Positions 27,624-37,455 are shown, counted from the first letter of the stretch. The stretch is DNA of 38,830 nucleotides from Thermomicrobiaceae bacterium (GCA_007133615.1 SLMJ01000394.1:1-38830), one strand, 5' to 3'. The notes: a model not told the origin generated them from the letters alone. Program-made: numbers and translations.

Positions 27624-28904
27624 TCAGGCTGATTCCTGATAATCCCGTGGCAACTCTTCATCTCCAGCGGCCACGAGCAACGGTGGACGACGCCGGTTGA
27701 TGACGTCTGCATCGATGATGCACTTCTGAACGCCCTCGAGCGACGGGATCTCGTACATTACGTCGAGCAAAGCGTCTTCGATCGCCGTGCGGAGTCCACG
27801 TGCACCGGTCTTCCACTTTTCGGCCTGGCTGGCGGTTGCTTCCAGCGCGTCGTCGGTGAAGACCAGTTCAACATCATCGAGTTGCATGATCTTCTTGTAT
27901 TGCCGGACGACCGCGTTCCGCGGTTCGACCAGAATCCGCATCAGATCATCATGCGAGAGATGATCGAGCGAGACCACCGCTGGCAGGCGACCGACGAACT
28001 CTGGAATCAGGCCGTATTCCAGCAAATCATCGTGGTTGACATGCTTCAGAACGCTCTCGCCGCTGGATTCATCGTCATCGCTATCAAAGTGAGCGTTGAA
28101 TCCAAACGTGTTGGTCTTGCCAACTCGCTTTTTGACGACTTCTTCCAGGCCTTCGAAGGCACCGCCGCAGATGAACAGGATATTGCTGGTGTCGATCTGA
28201 ATGTACTCCTGATGCGGGTGTTTCCGACCACTCTGGGGTGGAACGTTCGCAACGGTTCCTTCGATGATCTTCAGCAGCGCCTGCTGGACACCCTCACCCG
28301 AGACATCCCGGGTAATCGAGGGGTTGTCGCTCTTGCGGGCGATCTTGTCGATCTCATCGATGTAGATGATTCCGTGCTGGGCACGCTGCACGTCGCCGGC
28401 TGACTGGATCAGACGCAGCAGAATGTTCTCGACATCCTCGCCGACATACCCGGCTTCAGTCAGCGCCGTGGCATCGGCAATCGAAAACGGTACATCCAGT
28501 AGCTTGGCCATTGTCTGAGCCAGTAACGTTTTTCCGCTACCAGTGGGACCCACCAGCAGAATGTTTGTCTTCTGAAGCTCGACGTCATCATCATCGAGAC
28601 TCGCGGTTACGCGCTTGTAGTGGTTATAGACAGCAACAGAGAGAATCTTCTTTGCTCGATCCTGCCCGATCACATAGTGGCTCAGTTGCTCGTACAGCTT
28701 CTTCGGCGTCGGAACACTGGTGAGCGTGGGCTGAGGTGCGCTGTCGGGAACCTCTTCTTCATCGATGATTTCGCGACAAAGCTGAACACACTCATCACAG
28801 ATATAGACTGCACCAGGTCCGGCGATCAGGCGTCGGACTTCGTCCTGTCCCTTGCCGCAGAAAGAGCACCGATATTGTCCCCGTCCGCCACGAGCGTTGG
28901 CCAT
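27624..28904 (-). CDS. clpX: ATP-dependent Clp protease ATP-binding subunit ClpX
   Basis: Zinc finger [67 protein letters not shown]. Start trimmed to MANARGG. Confidence 0.97.
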   Translation of the reverse strand: MANARGGRGQYRCSFCGKGQDEVRRLIAGPGAVYICDECVQLCREIIDEEEVPDSAPQPTLTSVPTPKKLYEQLSHYVIGQDRAKKILSVAVYNHYKRVTASLDDDDVELQKTNILLVGPTGSGKTLLAQTMAKLLDVPFSIADATALTEAGYVGEDVENILLRLIQSAGDVQRAQHGIIYIDEIDKIARKSDNPSITRDVSGEGVQQALLKIIEGTVANVPPQSGRKHPHQEYIQIDTSNILFICGGAFEGLEEVVKKRVGKTNTFGFNAHFDSDDDESSGESVLKHVNHDDLLEYGLIPEFVGRLPAVVSLDHLSHDDLMRILVEPRNAVVRQYKKIMQLDDVELVFTDDALEATASQAEKWKTGARGLRTAIEDALLDVMYEIPSLEGVQKCIIDADVINRRRPPLLVAAGDEELPRDYQESA

Positions 28905-28929
28905 GCCTCGGTTCCCCCGTAACTGTTTA

Positions 28930-29547
28930 CTAGACTGCAGACGCCTGATGCGGGGCCAACACCTGGTCAACCAGACCATAGTCCCGCGCTTCTTCCGCCG
29001 ACATGAAGTAGTCTCGTTCGGTGTCCTGCTTGATTCGCTCGAAGGTCTGGCCGGTGTGATAGGCCATGATTTCCGTCATTTTAGTCGTCAGACTGATGGT
29101 CTCACGCGCCTGGATTTCGATATCCGGCACGGAACCGCGGAACCCGGAGCTACCCTGGTGAATCAGGATCCGGGAGTGCGGCAATGCGAATCGCTTGCCT
29201 TGCGTTCCGGCTGCCAGGAGCACCGCACCCATACTCGCGCTCAGTCCGATGCAGTAGGTCTGTACGTCACAGCGAATCATCTGCATCGTATCATAAATTG
29301 CCAGTCCGGCATAAACGAGACCACCGGGGCTGTTAATGTACAGCTTGATGTCCTGCTCCGGGCTCTCATAGTCCAGAAAGATCATCTGAGCGATGATTGC
29401 GTTGGCAACCTGGTCATCGACCCCGGTTCCGAGGAAGATGATCCGGTCACGCAGCAACCGGGAGTAAATGTCATAGGCACGTTCGCCGCGGTTCGTTGAC
29501 TCGACTACGTACGGAACAATCGCCTGTGGATGCATGTGTTCATCCAT
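28930..29547 (-). CDS. clpP: ATP-dependent Clp protease proteolytic subunit ClpP
   Basis: [71 protein letters not shown]. Confidence 0.97.
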   Translation of the reverse strand: MDEHMHPQAIVPYVVESTNRGERAYDIYSRLLRDRIIFLGTGVDDQVANAIIAQMIFLDYESPEQDIKLYINSPGGLVYAGLAIYDTMQMIRCDVQTYCIGLSASMGAVLLAAGTQGKRFALPHSRILIHQGSSGFRGSVPDIEIQARETISLTTKMTEIMAYHTGQTFERIKQDTERDYFMSAEEARDYGLVDQVLAPHQASAV

Positions 29548-29582
29548 TAAGTGGTCTTCCTTTCCCGCGGCGGTTTCTCAGC

Positions 29583-31082
29583 TCAGGCGTCCGATTTCTT
29601 CTCGTCTTCATCGCTCTCGGCAGACGCCGTTGCCGCCGCAGCTTCTTCCTCTTCAGCATCCTGATCATCATCAGAATCGTCAGCCGTCTCAGCGGCCGCT
29701 TCGTCCGATGACGTGCCTTCAATCTCCGTGGATTCTGCGGTCGGGCCACTGGCCTGCTCATCGAGCAGCGCCTTGCCTTCACCGGTAATCGCGCCGGTTC
29801 CACCTGTGACGAACTCGATCAGCCGCTCGGTCGACTTGCGGTTTTCGAGCTGGCTCTGGAGCATGTTGCGGATGTAGTCACTCTGATAGAGCTCCTTCAT
29901 CTGCTCGGCCTGCTCACTGTCACCAACCATCGACTCGATCTCGGCGTTGATGTCCTCGTCGGTGACTTCAAGTCCCTCGGCCTCGGCAAATGCTTCGAGA
30001 ATCAGGGAGTTGCGGACGCGGTTCGAAACATCCGGCCGCATCTCGGTCTTGATCTCATCTGCCGACTTCTGGGTCATCCGCATGTATTCATCCATGCTCA
30101 TGCCCTGCTGCCCGAGTCGTTCACCCAGTTGCTGGAACTCCCGGTCGAGCTCGTTGTCAACAAGACCTTCGGGAACCTCGAGCCCGGCGAGTTCGGCAAA
30201 CTTTTCGAACGTTTCATCGAGGAATGCTTCACGTTCCTGCTGGACCTTGTTCTGCAGCAGATCCTTCCGGACCGCTTCACGCAGATCGTCGACCGTTTCG
30301 TACTCCTCACCGACTGACTGGAGGAATTCCTCGTCCAGTTCGGGGAGTTCGCGCTGCTTCACTTCCTGAAGTGTTACCTTGTAGTGAAGATCTTTGCCGC
30401 GAATCTGCTCGGGAGCGTCCTCGTCGTCCTCTTCAAAGGAGATGTCAAACTCGCCCTGCGCGCCCGGCTGCAGGTATTTGACCGCTTCCTCGATCTGCTT
30501 GAACAGCGGTCCCTCACCGAGCACGAAGTCTGCGCCCTTGACCGGTTCGTGGAACTCTTCCTCGCCCTCATAGACCTCGAAGTCCAGGATGACCTGATCG
30601 CCCTCAACCGGTGAACGCGGCTCGGCCGGTTCGACCCAGGTGCTCTGCTGATTGCGCAGATTCTGGATCACGTCTTCGATCTCGTCTTCGGTCACATTGA
30701 CTTCGCGTGGTTCGACGGCGATTCCGGAGTAATCACCCAGGTCAACCTTGGGGTAGACCTCGATCGTGACTTTGAAGCCGACTGGTTCGTCCTGATAGAC
30801 GTCGACTTCCGGATCAGACACCGGCACGATGTCTTCCTGCTCGAGCGCACGCCGGTACAGATCATCCATGATCTCCCGGTGGGCTTCCTGAACGATCAAG
30901 TCACGGCCGACTCGCTGTTCGACGAGTTGCCGTGGTGCCTTGCCAGGGCGAAAACCCGGAACATTCACCAGTTCATTGACGCGACGGAACGCCCGATCCA
31001 CCGCCTGTTTGAACTCGTCTTCATCAGCAACGATGTCCAGCGTAACCGAACTCTTCGGCTGTTCTTCAACCGTGACTCTCAC
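29583..31082 (-). CDS. tig: Trigger factor with an acidic/Ala-rich C-terminal extension
   Basis: MRVTVEEQPKSSVTLDIVADEDEFKQAVDRAFRRVNELVNVPGFRPGKAPRQLVEQRVG. A GTG start at 31082 is preceded by AAGGTGGAG; the gene is upstream of clpP-clpX. Confidence 0.94.
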   Translation of the reverse strand: MRVTVEEQPKSSVTLDIVADEDEFKQAVDRAFRRVNELVNVPGFRPGKAPRQLVEQRVGRDLIVQEAHREIMDDLYRRALEQEDIVPVSDPEVDVYQDEPVGFKVTIEVYPKVDLGDYSGIAVEPREVNVTEDEIEDVIQNLRNQQSTWVEPAEPRSPVEGDQVILDFEVYEGEEEFHEPVKGADFVLGEGPLFKQIEEAVKYLQPGAQGEFDISFEEDDEDAPEQIRGKDLHYKVTLQEVKQRELPELDEEFLQSVGEEYETVDDLREAVRKDLLQNKVQQEREAFLDETFEKFAELAGLEVPEGLVDNELDREFQQLGERLGQQGMSMDEYMRMTQKSADEIKTEMRPDVSNRVRNSLILEAFAEAEGLEVTDEDINAEIESMVGDSEQAEQMKELYQSDYIRNMLQSQLENRKSTERLIEFVTGGTGAITGEGKALLDEQASGPTAESTEIEGTSSDEAAAETADDSDDDQDAEEEEAAAATASAESDEDEKKSDA

Positions 31083-31177
31083 GTACTCCACCTTCTCGTC
31101 AACCAGATTCAACGAACGCGATTATAGCAAAGCGCCCGTAACTCAACCGATCTCCGCAAATCGTGCCAGACAGACAA

Positions 31178-31203
31178 CACCGACAGCCATTCGGCTGCCG
31201 GTG
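31178..31203 (-). terminator. Terminator-like hairpin downstream of the HesB-like gene
   Basis: caccgacagcc / ggctgccggtg pairs fully as minus-strand RNA (one G-U); followed by ttgtctgtctgg. Confidence 0.6.
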
Positions 31204-31237
31204 CAAGAAATCTCTCGAGGATGTTCCGGCGTGATTT

Positions 31238-31537
31238 CTAGCTTTCGCCGGCGACGGGCTCGCCGTCCTGGCGATCCAGTGTGAAGCCCTGGTGCTCGTC
31301 ATTCTCGACATAGTCCAGGGTAATGCCATCCAGCGGCTCCAGCAGCGGCTGCGGAACGATCATCACGGGCTCACCGTTTCGCTCGATGACGTGATCTTCT
31401 TCCTGCGGATGTGCCAGTGCCAGTCCGAGCTCGCCGTCTTCCTGAACAATCAGCGTCACGCCCTGACCCTCCTGTGGGCCAGATTCCTGCTTCAGGTTTT
31501 CAAGCTTGTCCAGGGCGCGGTCTGTAACGTCAAACAT
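31238..31537 (-). CDS. HesB/IscA-like fold protein lacking cysteines
   Basis: MFDVTDRALDKLENLKQESGPQEGQGVTLIVQEDGELGLALAHPQEEDHVIERNGEPVMIVPQPLLEPLDGITLDYVE matches the IscA/HesB layout; no Cys in the 99 aa. Confidence 0.7.
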   Translation of the reverse strand: MFDVTDRALDKLENLKQESGPQEGQGVTLIVQEDGELGLALAHPQEEDHVIERNGEPVMIVPQPLLEPLDGITLDYVENDEHQGFTLDRQDGEPVAGES

Positions 31538-31794
31538 GGTCCGTGTTCTCCTTCCGAACGGTTGTAGGGAGAAAAGTCATTTAAGGTCTCCCGAAATAGA
31601 AGTGAGCCGGACATGTCGTCCCGGCTCACATACATGTCAATGATATCGTGCCTGCAGCTTGTGTGCCACCGACAGCGACATCGCGCCACTTGAACAAGCG
31701 ATTCAGTCGATGACCTGCACATCGATCCGCTGTTTGGCTACACTAGACTCAGTCGCGATCCAGACCGACATTGCCACCAGGGACGACCCAGACC

Positions 31795-32598
31795 ATGAGT
31801 GAAGAGCTTCAGGACGCGCTCGAGGACGAGACCTGCATCGACGAGCACCCACTTCATACTCGTTTCCTGCGGACCGGGCAGCAGCGCGCCGCCGAGGAAC
31901 GCAAAGTCCTGCGCGCGCTCGAGCAGGCCGAGATCCTGGAAACGCAACTCGTTCCGTGGGGTTCTAACTACACGTTCGCCGTCGCGCTGCAGACCGACGA
32001 AGCAGAACCGTTCATCGCGATCTACAAACCGGAACAGGGTGAAGCCCCGTTGTGGGACTTCCCGATCGGCACGCTCTTCGAACGAGAGTACGCTGCATAC
32101 ATCCTCAGCCGGTTTCTGGGCTGGCGGTTTATCCCGCCGACCGTGATCCGGGAAGGCCCACACGGCATCGGGACGGTGCAGCTCTATATCGAACCGGAGC
32201 AGGGCTTCGACCGCCTGCTCGATGAGTTCGAGTACCGATCGCAGTTGCAGCAAATGGCGCTGTTCGACCTGATTGCCAATAACGCGGATCGCAAGGCGAG
32301 CCACTTCTTTCTCGGGCGGTTTCAACGGCAGATCTGGGGTATCGATCACGGCCTCACCTTTAATGTCGACCCCAAACTCCGGACCGTTCTCTGGGAGTTC
32401 GGTGGGGAGCCGGTACCAGAGGTTCTGCATACCCGACTAACACGAATGGAACGGCACCAGGAGCAGATCTTCTCATTGCTCGATCCCTACCTGGCAGCCG
32501 ACGAGATTCTGATGTTGCTGGTTCGTGCCGAACAGGTACTCAAATCAGGAGTCATGCCGGCACTGACGAGCCGTCGCAACATCCCGTTCGGGTGGTAG
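31795..32598 (+). CDS. SCO1664-family protein (PI3/PI4-kinase-like fold)
   Basis: FDLIANNADRKASHFFLG and WGIDHGLTFNVDPKLRTVLWEFGGEPVP are characteristic of SCO1664-type proteins. Confidence 0.82.
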   Translation: MSEELQDALEDETCIDEHPLHTRFLRTGQQRAAEERKVLRALEQAEILETQLVPWGSNYTFAVALQTDEAEPFIAIYKPEQGEAPLWDFPIGTLFEREYAAYILSRFLGWRFIPPTVIREGPHGIGTVQLYIEPEQGFDRLLDEFEYRSQLQQMALFDLIANNADRKASHFFLGRFQRQIWGIDHGLTFNVDPKLRTVLWEFGGEPVPEVLHTRLTRMERHQEQIFSLLDPYLAADEILMLLVRAEQVLKSGVMPALTSRRNIPFGW

Positions 32599-32675
32599 GC
32601 GCCGGTCTGACAGTTTCGTCACGAATCGATACACCCGGATCGTCGACTCAATCAGCGTAATCACCTGACAATCTA

Positions 32676-32704
32676 TTGACCGGCATTCAGGCAGTGGTTA
32701 GGAT
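32676..32704 (+). promoter_or_regulatory. Candidate promoter for the coxG-led cluster
   Basis: TTGACC (32676-32681), 17-nt spacer, TAGGAT (32699-32704); about 260 nt upstream of the coxG start. Confidence 0.4.
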
Positions 32705-32964
32705 GGCGTGGACGGTTCAGGGACAGATTTCGATCGATGAAAGCGATCGACGTGCATCAGACAAAGGTGGAGCAATTCTGATCCCGGAATCGCGACACCG
32801 TTGTTGTGGAACCGGAATTGCCGGAGAATCGATAGCGTGACCGTCGTAGAACTGGTCTGCTGTGAGGCGGATAATTCAGCAAACGGGTAGCCGTTTGGTA
32901 TCCGGTGCAGTGACCAGAAACAATGAGCCGGCCTCCCGCCGGCGAACGAAGTCAAGGGGGAAGG

Positions 32965-33414
32965 ATGAAGATTTCCGGCAGTTACACAGTTAATGCAGAG
33001 CAACAGGCCGTCTGGGATCGTCTGCTCGATCCAGACACGCTCTGGAACTGCCTGCCCGGTGTTCAGAAACTCGACAAAACGGGCGAGAATGAATACGACC
33101 TGGCGATGAACGTTGGCGTCGGGATGATCAAGGGGACCTACGAAGGTAAGGTCCGCATCAGCGATCTCAATGAGCCGCACGACTATCAGATGTACGTTGA
33201 AGGCAGCGGTCGGCCCGGGTTCGTAAAAGGTACCGGGAAGATCGAGCTGGCAGACCAGGGCGATGGCACCACCGAAATCACCTACGCTGGTGATGTCGAA
33301 GTCGGCGGGCCGGTCGGATCGGTCGCCCAGCGCATGCTTGGCAGCGTATCGAAACGCATTGTTGACCAGTTCTTCAGCTGTGTCGAAGAGCAGATCAACA
33401 AACAGGGGTCCTAG
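32965..33414 (+). CDS. CoxG/SRPBCC-family protein (CO dehydrogenase subunit G-like)
   Basis: MKISGSYTVNAEQQAVWDRLLDPDTLWNCLPGVQKLDKTGENEYDL is typical CoxG; ribosome-binding site AAGGGGGAAGG. Confidence 0.9.
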   Translation: MKISGSYTVNAEQQAVWDRLLDPDTLWNCLPGVQKLDKTGENEYDLAMNVGVGMIKGTYEGKVRISDLNEPHDYQMYVEGSGRPGFVKGTGKIELADQGDGTTEITYAGDVEVGGPVGSVAQRMLGSVSKRIVDQFFSCVEEQINKQGS

Positions 33415-33423
33415 GGATGGCGA

Positions 33424-33447
33424 AATCGGCACATTGATGTGCCGGTT
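33424..33447 (+). terminator. Hairpin between coxG and coxS (attenuator or weak terminator)
   Basis: aa(t)cggcacat / atgtgccg(g)tt stem, followed by cttgtgt. Confidence 0.4.
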
Positions 33448-33494
33448 CTTGTGTATCGGCCGTGAACGGCTGGAAACACGGAGGGAGTCACGCC

Positions 33495-33980
33495 GTGAAG
33501 CACGAAATTACTGTTACGGTCAATGGAACGAAGCACACCAGCGAAGTTGATTCGCGCATGCTGCTGGTTCACTACATCCGCGACGTTCTCAACCTCACCG
33601 GCACACACGTTGGCTGCGATACGAGCCAGTGCGGCGCCTGCACGATCTTGTTCAACGGCAAGGCGGTCAAGTGCTGCACGATGCTGGCAGCGCAGGCCGA
33701 TGGCGCCGAAATTATGACCATCGAGGGCCTCGCCAAAAATGGCGATCTGCACCCGATTCAGGAAGGCTTCTGGGAAGAGCATGGCTTGCAGTGCGGGTTC
33801 TGCACACCAGGCATGATCATGGCTTCCTACGATCTGCTGCAGCGCATCCCGAACCCTGACGAACAGCAAATTCGTCACAACCTGGAAGGCAACCTCTGCC
33901 GCTGCACCGGGTATCAGAACATCGTCAAGTCGGTCCAGTTCGCATCCAAAAAGATGAGCGGCGCACCAGGCGACGACTAG
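33495..33980 (+). CDS. Molybdenum hydroxylase [2Fe-2S] small subunit (CoxS-like)
   Basis: [58 protein letters not shown] carry both [2Fe-2S] sites. GTG start at 33495 after cggaggga. Confidence 0.94.
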   Translation: MKHEITVTVNGTKHTSEVDSRMLLVHYIRDVLNLTGTHVGCDTSQCGACTILFNGKAVKCCTMLAAQADGAEIMTIEGLAKNGDLHPIQEGFWEEHGLQCGFCTPGMIMASYDLLQRIPNPDEQQIRHNLEGNLCRCTGYQNIVKSVQFASKKMSGAPGDD

Positions 33981-34064
33981 TCCCGTCCTGCCGGTCATAA
34001 CAACCGGCGCACGGCTCGATCAAACACACGATCACATCCTCGTCATGAGCCGAAGGAGGTACCG

Positions 34065-36419
34065 GTGGCAGTAACACGAATGTTCGGGGCCTCGGTCAAA
34101 CGGCGTGAAGATGCACGCATGATGACGGGACGGGCGCACTATACCGATGATGTGCGCCGCAATCACACTGTTCATATGAGCGTCGTGCGCAGTCCGTATG
34201 CACACGCGAACATTACGAACATAGATTCGAGCGAAGCAGCGCAAATGCCCGGCGTGGTTGGCGTCTTCACAGGTGCAGACCTGGTTGACGACGTCGCGCC
34301 GGTACCCTGCGCCTGGTTGCTACCCGACTGCAACCTCAAGGTGCCAGAATATCGGGCAATCGCCGTAGACAAAGCACGGTTCGTTGGGGACCCGGTTGCC
34401 GTCGTTATCGCTGAGGACCGCTACCAGGCGGAAGACGCCGCGGATGCGGTCAAGGTCTCCTACGAGCCACTCGACGTCGTCACCAACCAGGAAGCTGCCG
34501 TCAAAGACGGCGCTCCGCAGCTGTACGATGACGTTCCCAACAATCTGGCGTTCCAGTGGAAGTTGAGTGGCGGGAACTTCGAGGAAGCTAACCAGTCCGC
34601 CGATATCCGCATCTCTCAACGCTTCGTAAACCAGCGGCTGATCCCGAACGCGATGGAGACGCGAGGTGTCCTGGCTGACTACAACCCTGGCTCGGGCTCG
34701 CTCGAGGTCTGGTTGACCAGTCAGAACCCGCACATTCATCGGTTGTTACTTTCCGCGGTTACCGGAATTCCCGAGATGAATATTCGGGTTGATTCCACAG
34801 ACGTTGGCGGCGGATTCGGCAGCAAGATCCCGCTCTATGGCGGCGAGATGATCGCCTGTGGAATCGCCAAGAAGCTGGGCAAACCAGTGAAATGGATGGA
34901 AAGCCGCCGGGAGAACTATGTCACAACGGCGCACGGACGCGACCATATCGATTATGTCGATCTTGCCGCGACCAGCGACGGAAAGATCACCGGAATCCGC
35001 GTGGAGGCATACGCCAATCACGGTGCATACCTGTCAACCGCAGCTCCCGGCGTTCCGACGTGGCTCTTCGGCACCATGCTGAGTGGGCCGTATAAGATCC
35101 CGAACATCGAATGCACGATGAACGGCGTTCTGACCAACACGACAACGACTGACGCCTATCGCGGAGCTGGCCGCCCGGAGGCAACCTATCTCCTGGAACG
35201 AATGATGGATCTTCTGGCGAAGGAAACCGGGCTGGATCCGGTAGAGGTTCGCCGGCGGAACTTCATTCAGCCGGATGAGTTCCCCTATACCGTCGCGACG
35301 ACGCTGCAGTACGACAGCGGCAACTATGATGCAGCGCTCGACCAGGCACTCGAGATGGTTGGCTACGAGGAACTCCGCAAGAAGCAGGAAGATCTCCGCT
35401 CACAGGGACGCTACCTTGGTATCGGATTCTCGACCTATGTCGAGGTCTGCGGACTCGCACCATCTTCCGCCGCTGGCATGATGGGTTTCCAGGGAGGACT
35501 CTGGGAGAGCGCAACCGTTCGGGTGCATCCAAGCGGGAAGGCGACCGTTCTTACTGGTGCCAGCCCGCATGGCCAAGGTGAGGAGACCACCTTCGCCCAA
35601 CTGGTATCGCACGAGACGGGCATCCCGTTCCACGACATCGAGATCGTACACGGAGATACCGACCGGATCCCATTCGGATGGGGTACCTACGGCAGCCGCA
35701 GCACAGCGGTTGGCGGGAGTGCGATTGTCTACGCCTCACGCAACATCGTCGAGAAAGCGAAGCGATTTGCCGCCCACATGCTGGAGTCATCACCGGAAGA
35801 TATCGACTTTAACGACGGTGTGTTCAGCGTGAAGGGATCGCCAGAGCGATCAAAGACGATTCAGGACGTGGCGCTGGCTGCGCATCTTGCCTGGGATCTG
35901 CCCGAGGGTGAAAAGCCCGGCCTGGAAGACAGCTACTTTTTTGACCCGACCAACTTCACGTTCCCGTTTGGCACCCACATCTGTGTGGTCGAGGTTGACG
36001 CAGAAACCGGAACAACCGAGGTCCAGAAATACGTCGCGGTCGACGACCTGGGCAATGTGATCAATCCAATGATTGTTGACGGACAGGTACATGGTGGGAT
36101 TGCTCAGGGGCTGGCGCAGGCGCTGTATGAGTACGCTGCCTATGATGAAGGCGGCCAGCTCCTGACCGGTTCTATGATGGACTACTGTGTTCCGAAGTTC
36201 GAGCACATTCCGCACATGGATGTCGGTCGAACTGTCACGACAACTCCGGTTAATCCAATGGGGTTGAAAGGTGCCGGCGAGACCGGGACCATAGCATCGA
36301 CACCGGCGGTGGTTAATGCGATTATCGACGCACTGAGCCCGCTGGGAATCAAACACATGGATATGCCGTTTACGCCGCAGCGCGTGTGGGAAGCTATCCA
36401 GGAACGGAAAGGGAGTTAG
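34065..36419 (+). CDS. Molybdopterin-binding large subunit, xanthine dehydrogenase/CoxL family, form-II-like
   Basis: DVGGGFGSK, TDAYRGAGRPEATYLLERMMD (35154-35174 encodes AYRGAGR), GAGETGTIASTPAVVNAI. GTG start with AAGGAGG. Confidence 0.94.
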   Translation: MAVTRMFGASVKRREDARMMTGRAHYTDDVRRNHTVHMSVVRSPYAHANITNIDSSEAAQMPGVVGVFTGADLVDDVAPVPCAWLLPDCNLKVPEYRAIAVDKARFVGDPVAVVIAEDRYQAEDAADAVKVSYEPLDVVTNQEAAVKDGAPQLYDDVPNNLAFQWKLSGGNFEEANQSADIRISQRFVNQRLIPNAMETRGVLADYNPGSGSLEVWLTSQNPHIHRLLLSAVTGIPEMNIRVDSTDVGGGFGSKIPLYGGEMIACGIAKKLGKPVKWMESRRENYVTTAHGRDHIDYVDLAATSDGKITGIRVEAYANHGAYLSTAAPGVPTWLFGTMLSGPYKIPNIECTMNGVLTNTTTTDAYRGAGRPEATYLLERMMDLLAKETGLDPVEVRRRNFIQPDEFPYTVATTLQYDSGNYDAALDQALEMVGYEELRKKQEDLRSQGRYLGIGFSTYVEVCGLAPSSAAGMMGFQGGLWESATVRVHPSGKATVLTGASPHGQGEETTFAQLVSHETGIPFHDIEIVHGDTDRIPFGWGTYGSRSTAVGGSAIVYASRNIVEKAKRFAAHMLESSPEDIDFNDGVFSVKGSPERSKTIQDVALAAHLAWDLPEGEKPGLEDSYFFDPTNFTFPFGTHICVVEVDAETGTTEVQKYVAVDDLGNVINPMIVDGQVHGGIAQGLAQALYEYAAYDEGGQLLTGSMMDYCVPKFEHIPHMDVGRTVTTTPVNPMGLKGAGETGTIASTPAVVNAIIDALSPLGIKHMDMPFTPQRVWEAIQERKGS

Positions 36420-36422
36420 AGG

Positions 36423-37259
36423 ATGTATCCAGCCGAGTTCGATTATCATCGCCCGGAAAGCGTGTCCGACGCCATCAAGCTACTTCAGGAGAATCCAGAA
36501 GCCAAGCTGCTGGCAGGTGGGCATAGCCTCCTTCCGGTAATGAAGCTCCGTCTGGCACAGCCATCGGCGCTGGTTGATATCTCCAGAATCTCCGATCTCA
36601 AGGGGGTTCGAGAAGATGGCGACACCATCGTTATTGGCGCCATGACCACATACAGCGAGCTGATGGGCTCCGACGTCATCAAGCAGAAACTGCCATGCCT
36701 GATCGACGCTGCCGACAATGTCGGCGACGTTCAGGTCCGGAACATGGGCACGATCGGTGGCGCGTGCGCCCACTGCGACCCGGCATCGGATTTCCCGGCG
36801 ATCCTTCTGGCCCTGGAGTCCGAGATCAAGAGCGTCGGTCCCAATGGAGAGCGGACGCAGTCTTCGTCCGAATTCTTCATGGACATGTTCACTCCAAAAC
36901 TGGAGCCGGACGAAGTCGTCACTGAAATCCGGATCCCGAACGTTTCGAACATCGCGAAGGCAACCTACATCAAGTTTGCCCACCCGGCTTCGGGGTACGC
37001 GATCGTCGGAATCGGCGCAGTTCGAACCAATGACGGCAACGTTCAACTTTCGGTGACGGGTTCGGTGCCGATTGCTGCGCGCCTGAGCGCGGTTGAATCT
37101 GAAATCAGCGGCAAGGATCTGAGCGACGACAACATCAAGGCTGCCGCCGAGAAGGCGACAGAAGGCCTCGATTTCGTCGGCGACATTCACGCGTCAGATG
37201 AGTATCGCGCACACCTGACCAAGGTCTACGCGCGACGCGCGTTGGAGTCACTCAAGTAA
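36423..37259 (+). CDS. FAD-binding medium subunit (CoxM/XDH FAD subunit)
   Basis: AKLLAGGHSLLPVMKLRLAQPSALVDISRI, VRNMGTIGGACAHCDPASDFPAILLAL; 3-nt gap from the large subunit. Confidence 0.93.
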   Translation: MYPAEFDYHRPESVSDAIKLLQENPEAKLLAGGHSLLPVMKLRLAQPSALVDISRISDLKGVREDGDTIVIGAMTTYSELMGSDVIKQKLPCLIDAADNVGDVQVRNMGTIGGACAHCDPASDFPAILLALESEIKSVGPNGERTQSSSEFFMDMFTPKLEPDEVVTEIRIPNVSNIAKATYIKFAHPASGYAIVGIGAVRTNDGNVQLSVTGSVPIAARLSAVESEISGKDLSDDNIKAAAEKATEGLDFVGDIHASDEYRAHLTKVYARRALESLK

Positions 37260-37292
37260 CGTTTCCCCGGAGCGAGCGCAGGCATGCAATCG

Positions 37293-37316
37293 TGGGCGGC
37301 ACATGTGTGCCGCCCA
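37293..37316 (+). terminator. Terminator-like hairpin between the FAD subunit and the MoxR gene
   Basis: tgggcggcaca / tgtgccgccca stem, followed by ttagttatgtt. Confidence 0.6.
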
Positions 37317-37455
37317 TTAGTTATGTTCACAATGGCCGAACCGGCAGACACGATAGCAGGTATTGCCTCGTACAGGAATGCAGACCGCCGGACCAGGGTT
37401 ATTTGCTATGATTGGTGGGTGTGCCTGAACAAGGTAGATACCGCGAGAGATTCGC

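Noticed and set aside
32881-32964. Moco (molybdenum cofactor) riboswitch upstream of coxG
   Set aside because: GCCTCCC superficially resembles part of the Moco motif, but here it is the loop of a simple hairpin and the rest of the consensus is not apparent. A covariance-model scan would settle it.
32698-33432. 244-aa minus-strand ORF
   Set aside because: Antisense to coxG and its leader; no recognisable family.
34065-36419. Calling the large subunit a true CO dehydrogenase CoxL
   Set aside because: The active-site motif reads AYRGAGR, typical of form-II/related hydroxylases, instead of AYXCSFR; cluster gene names are used only as family labels.
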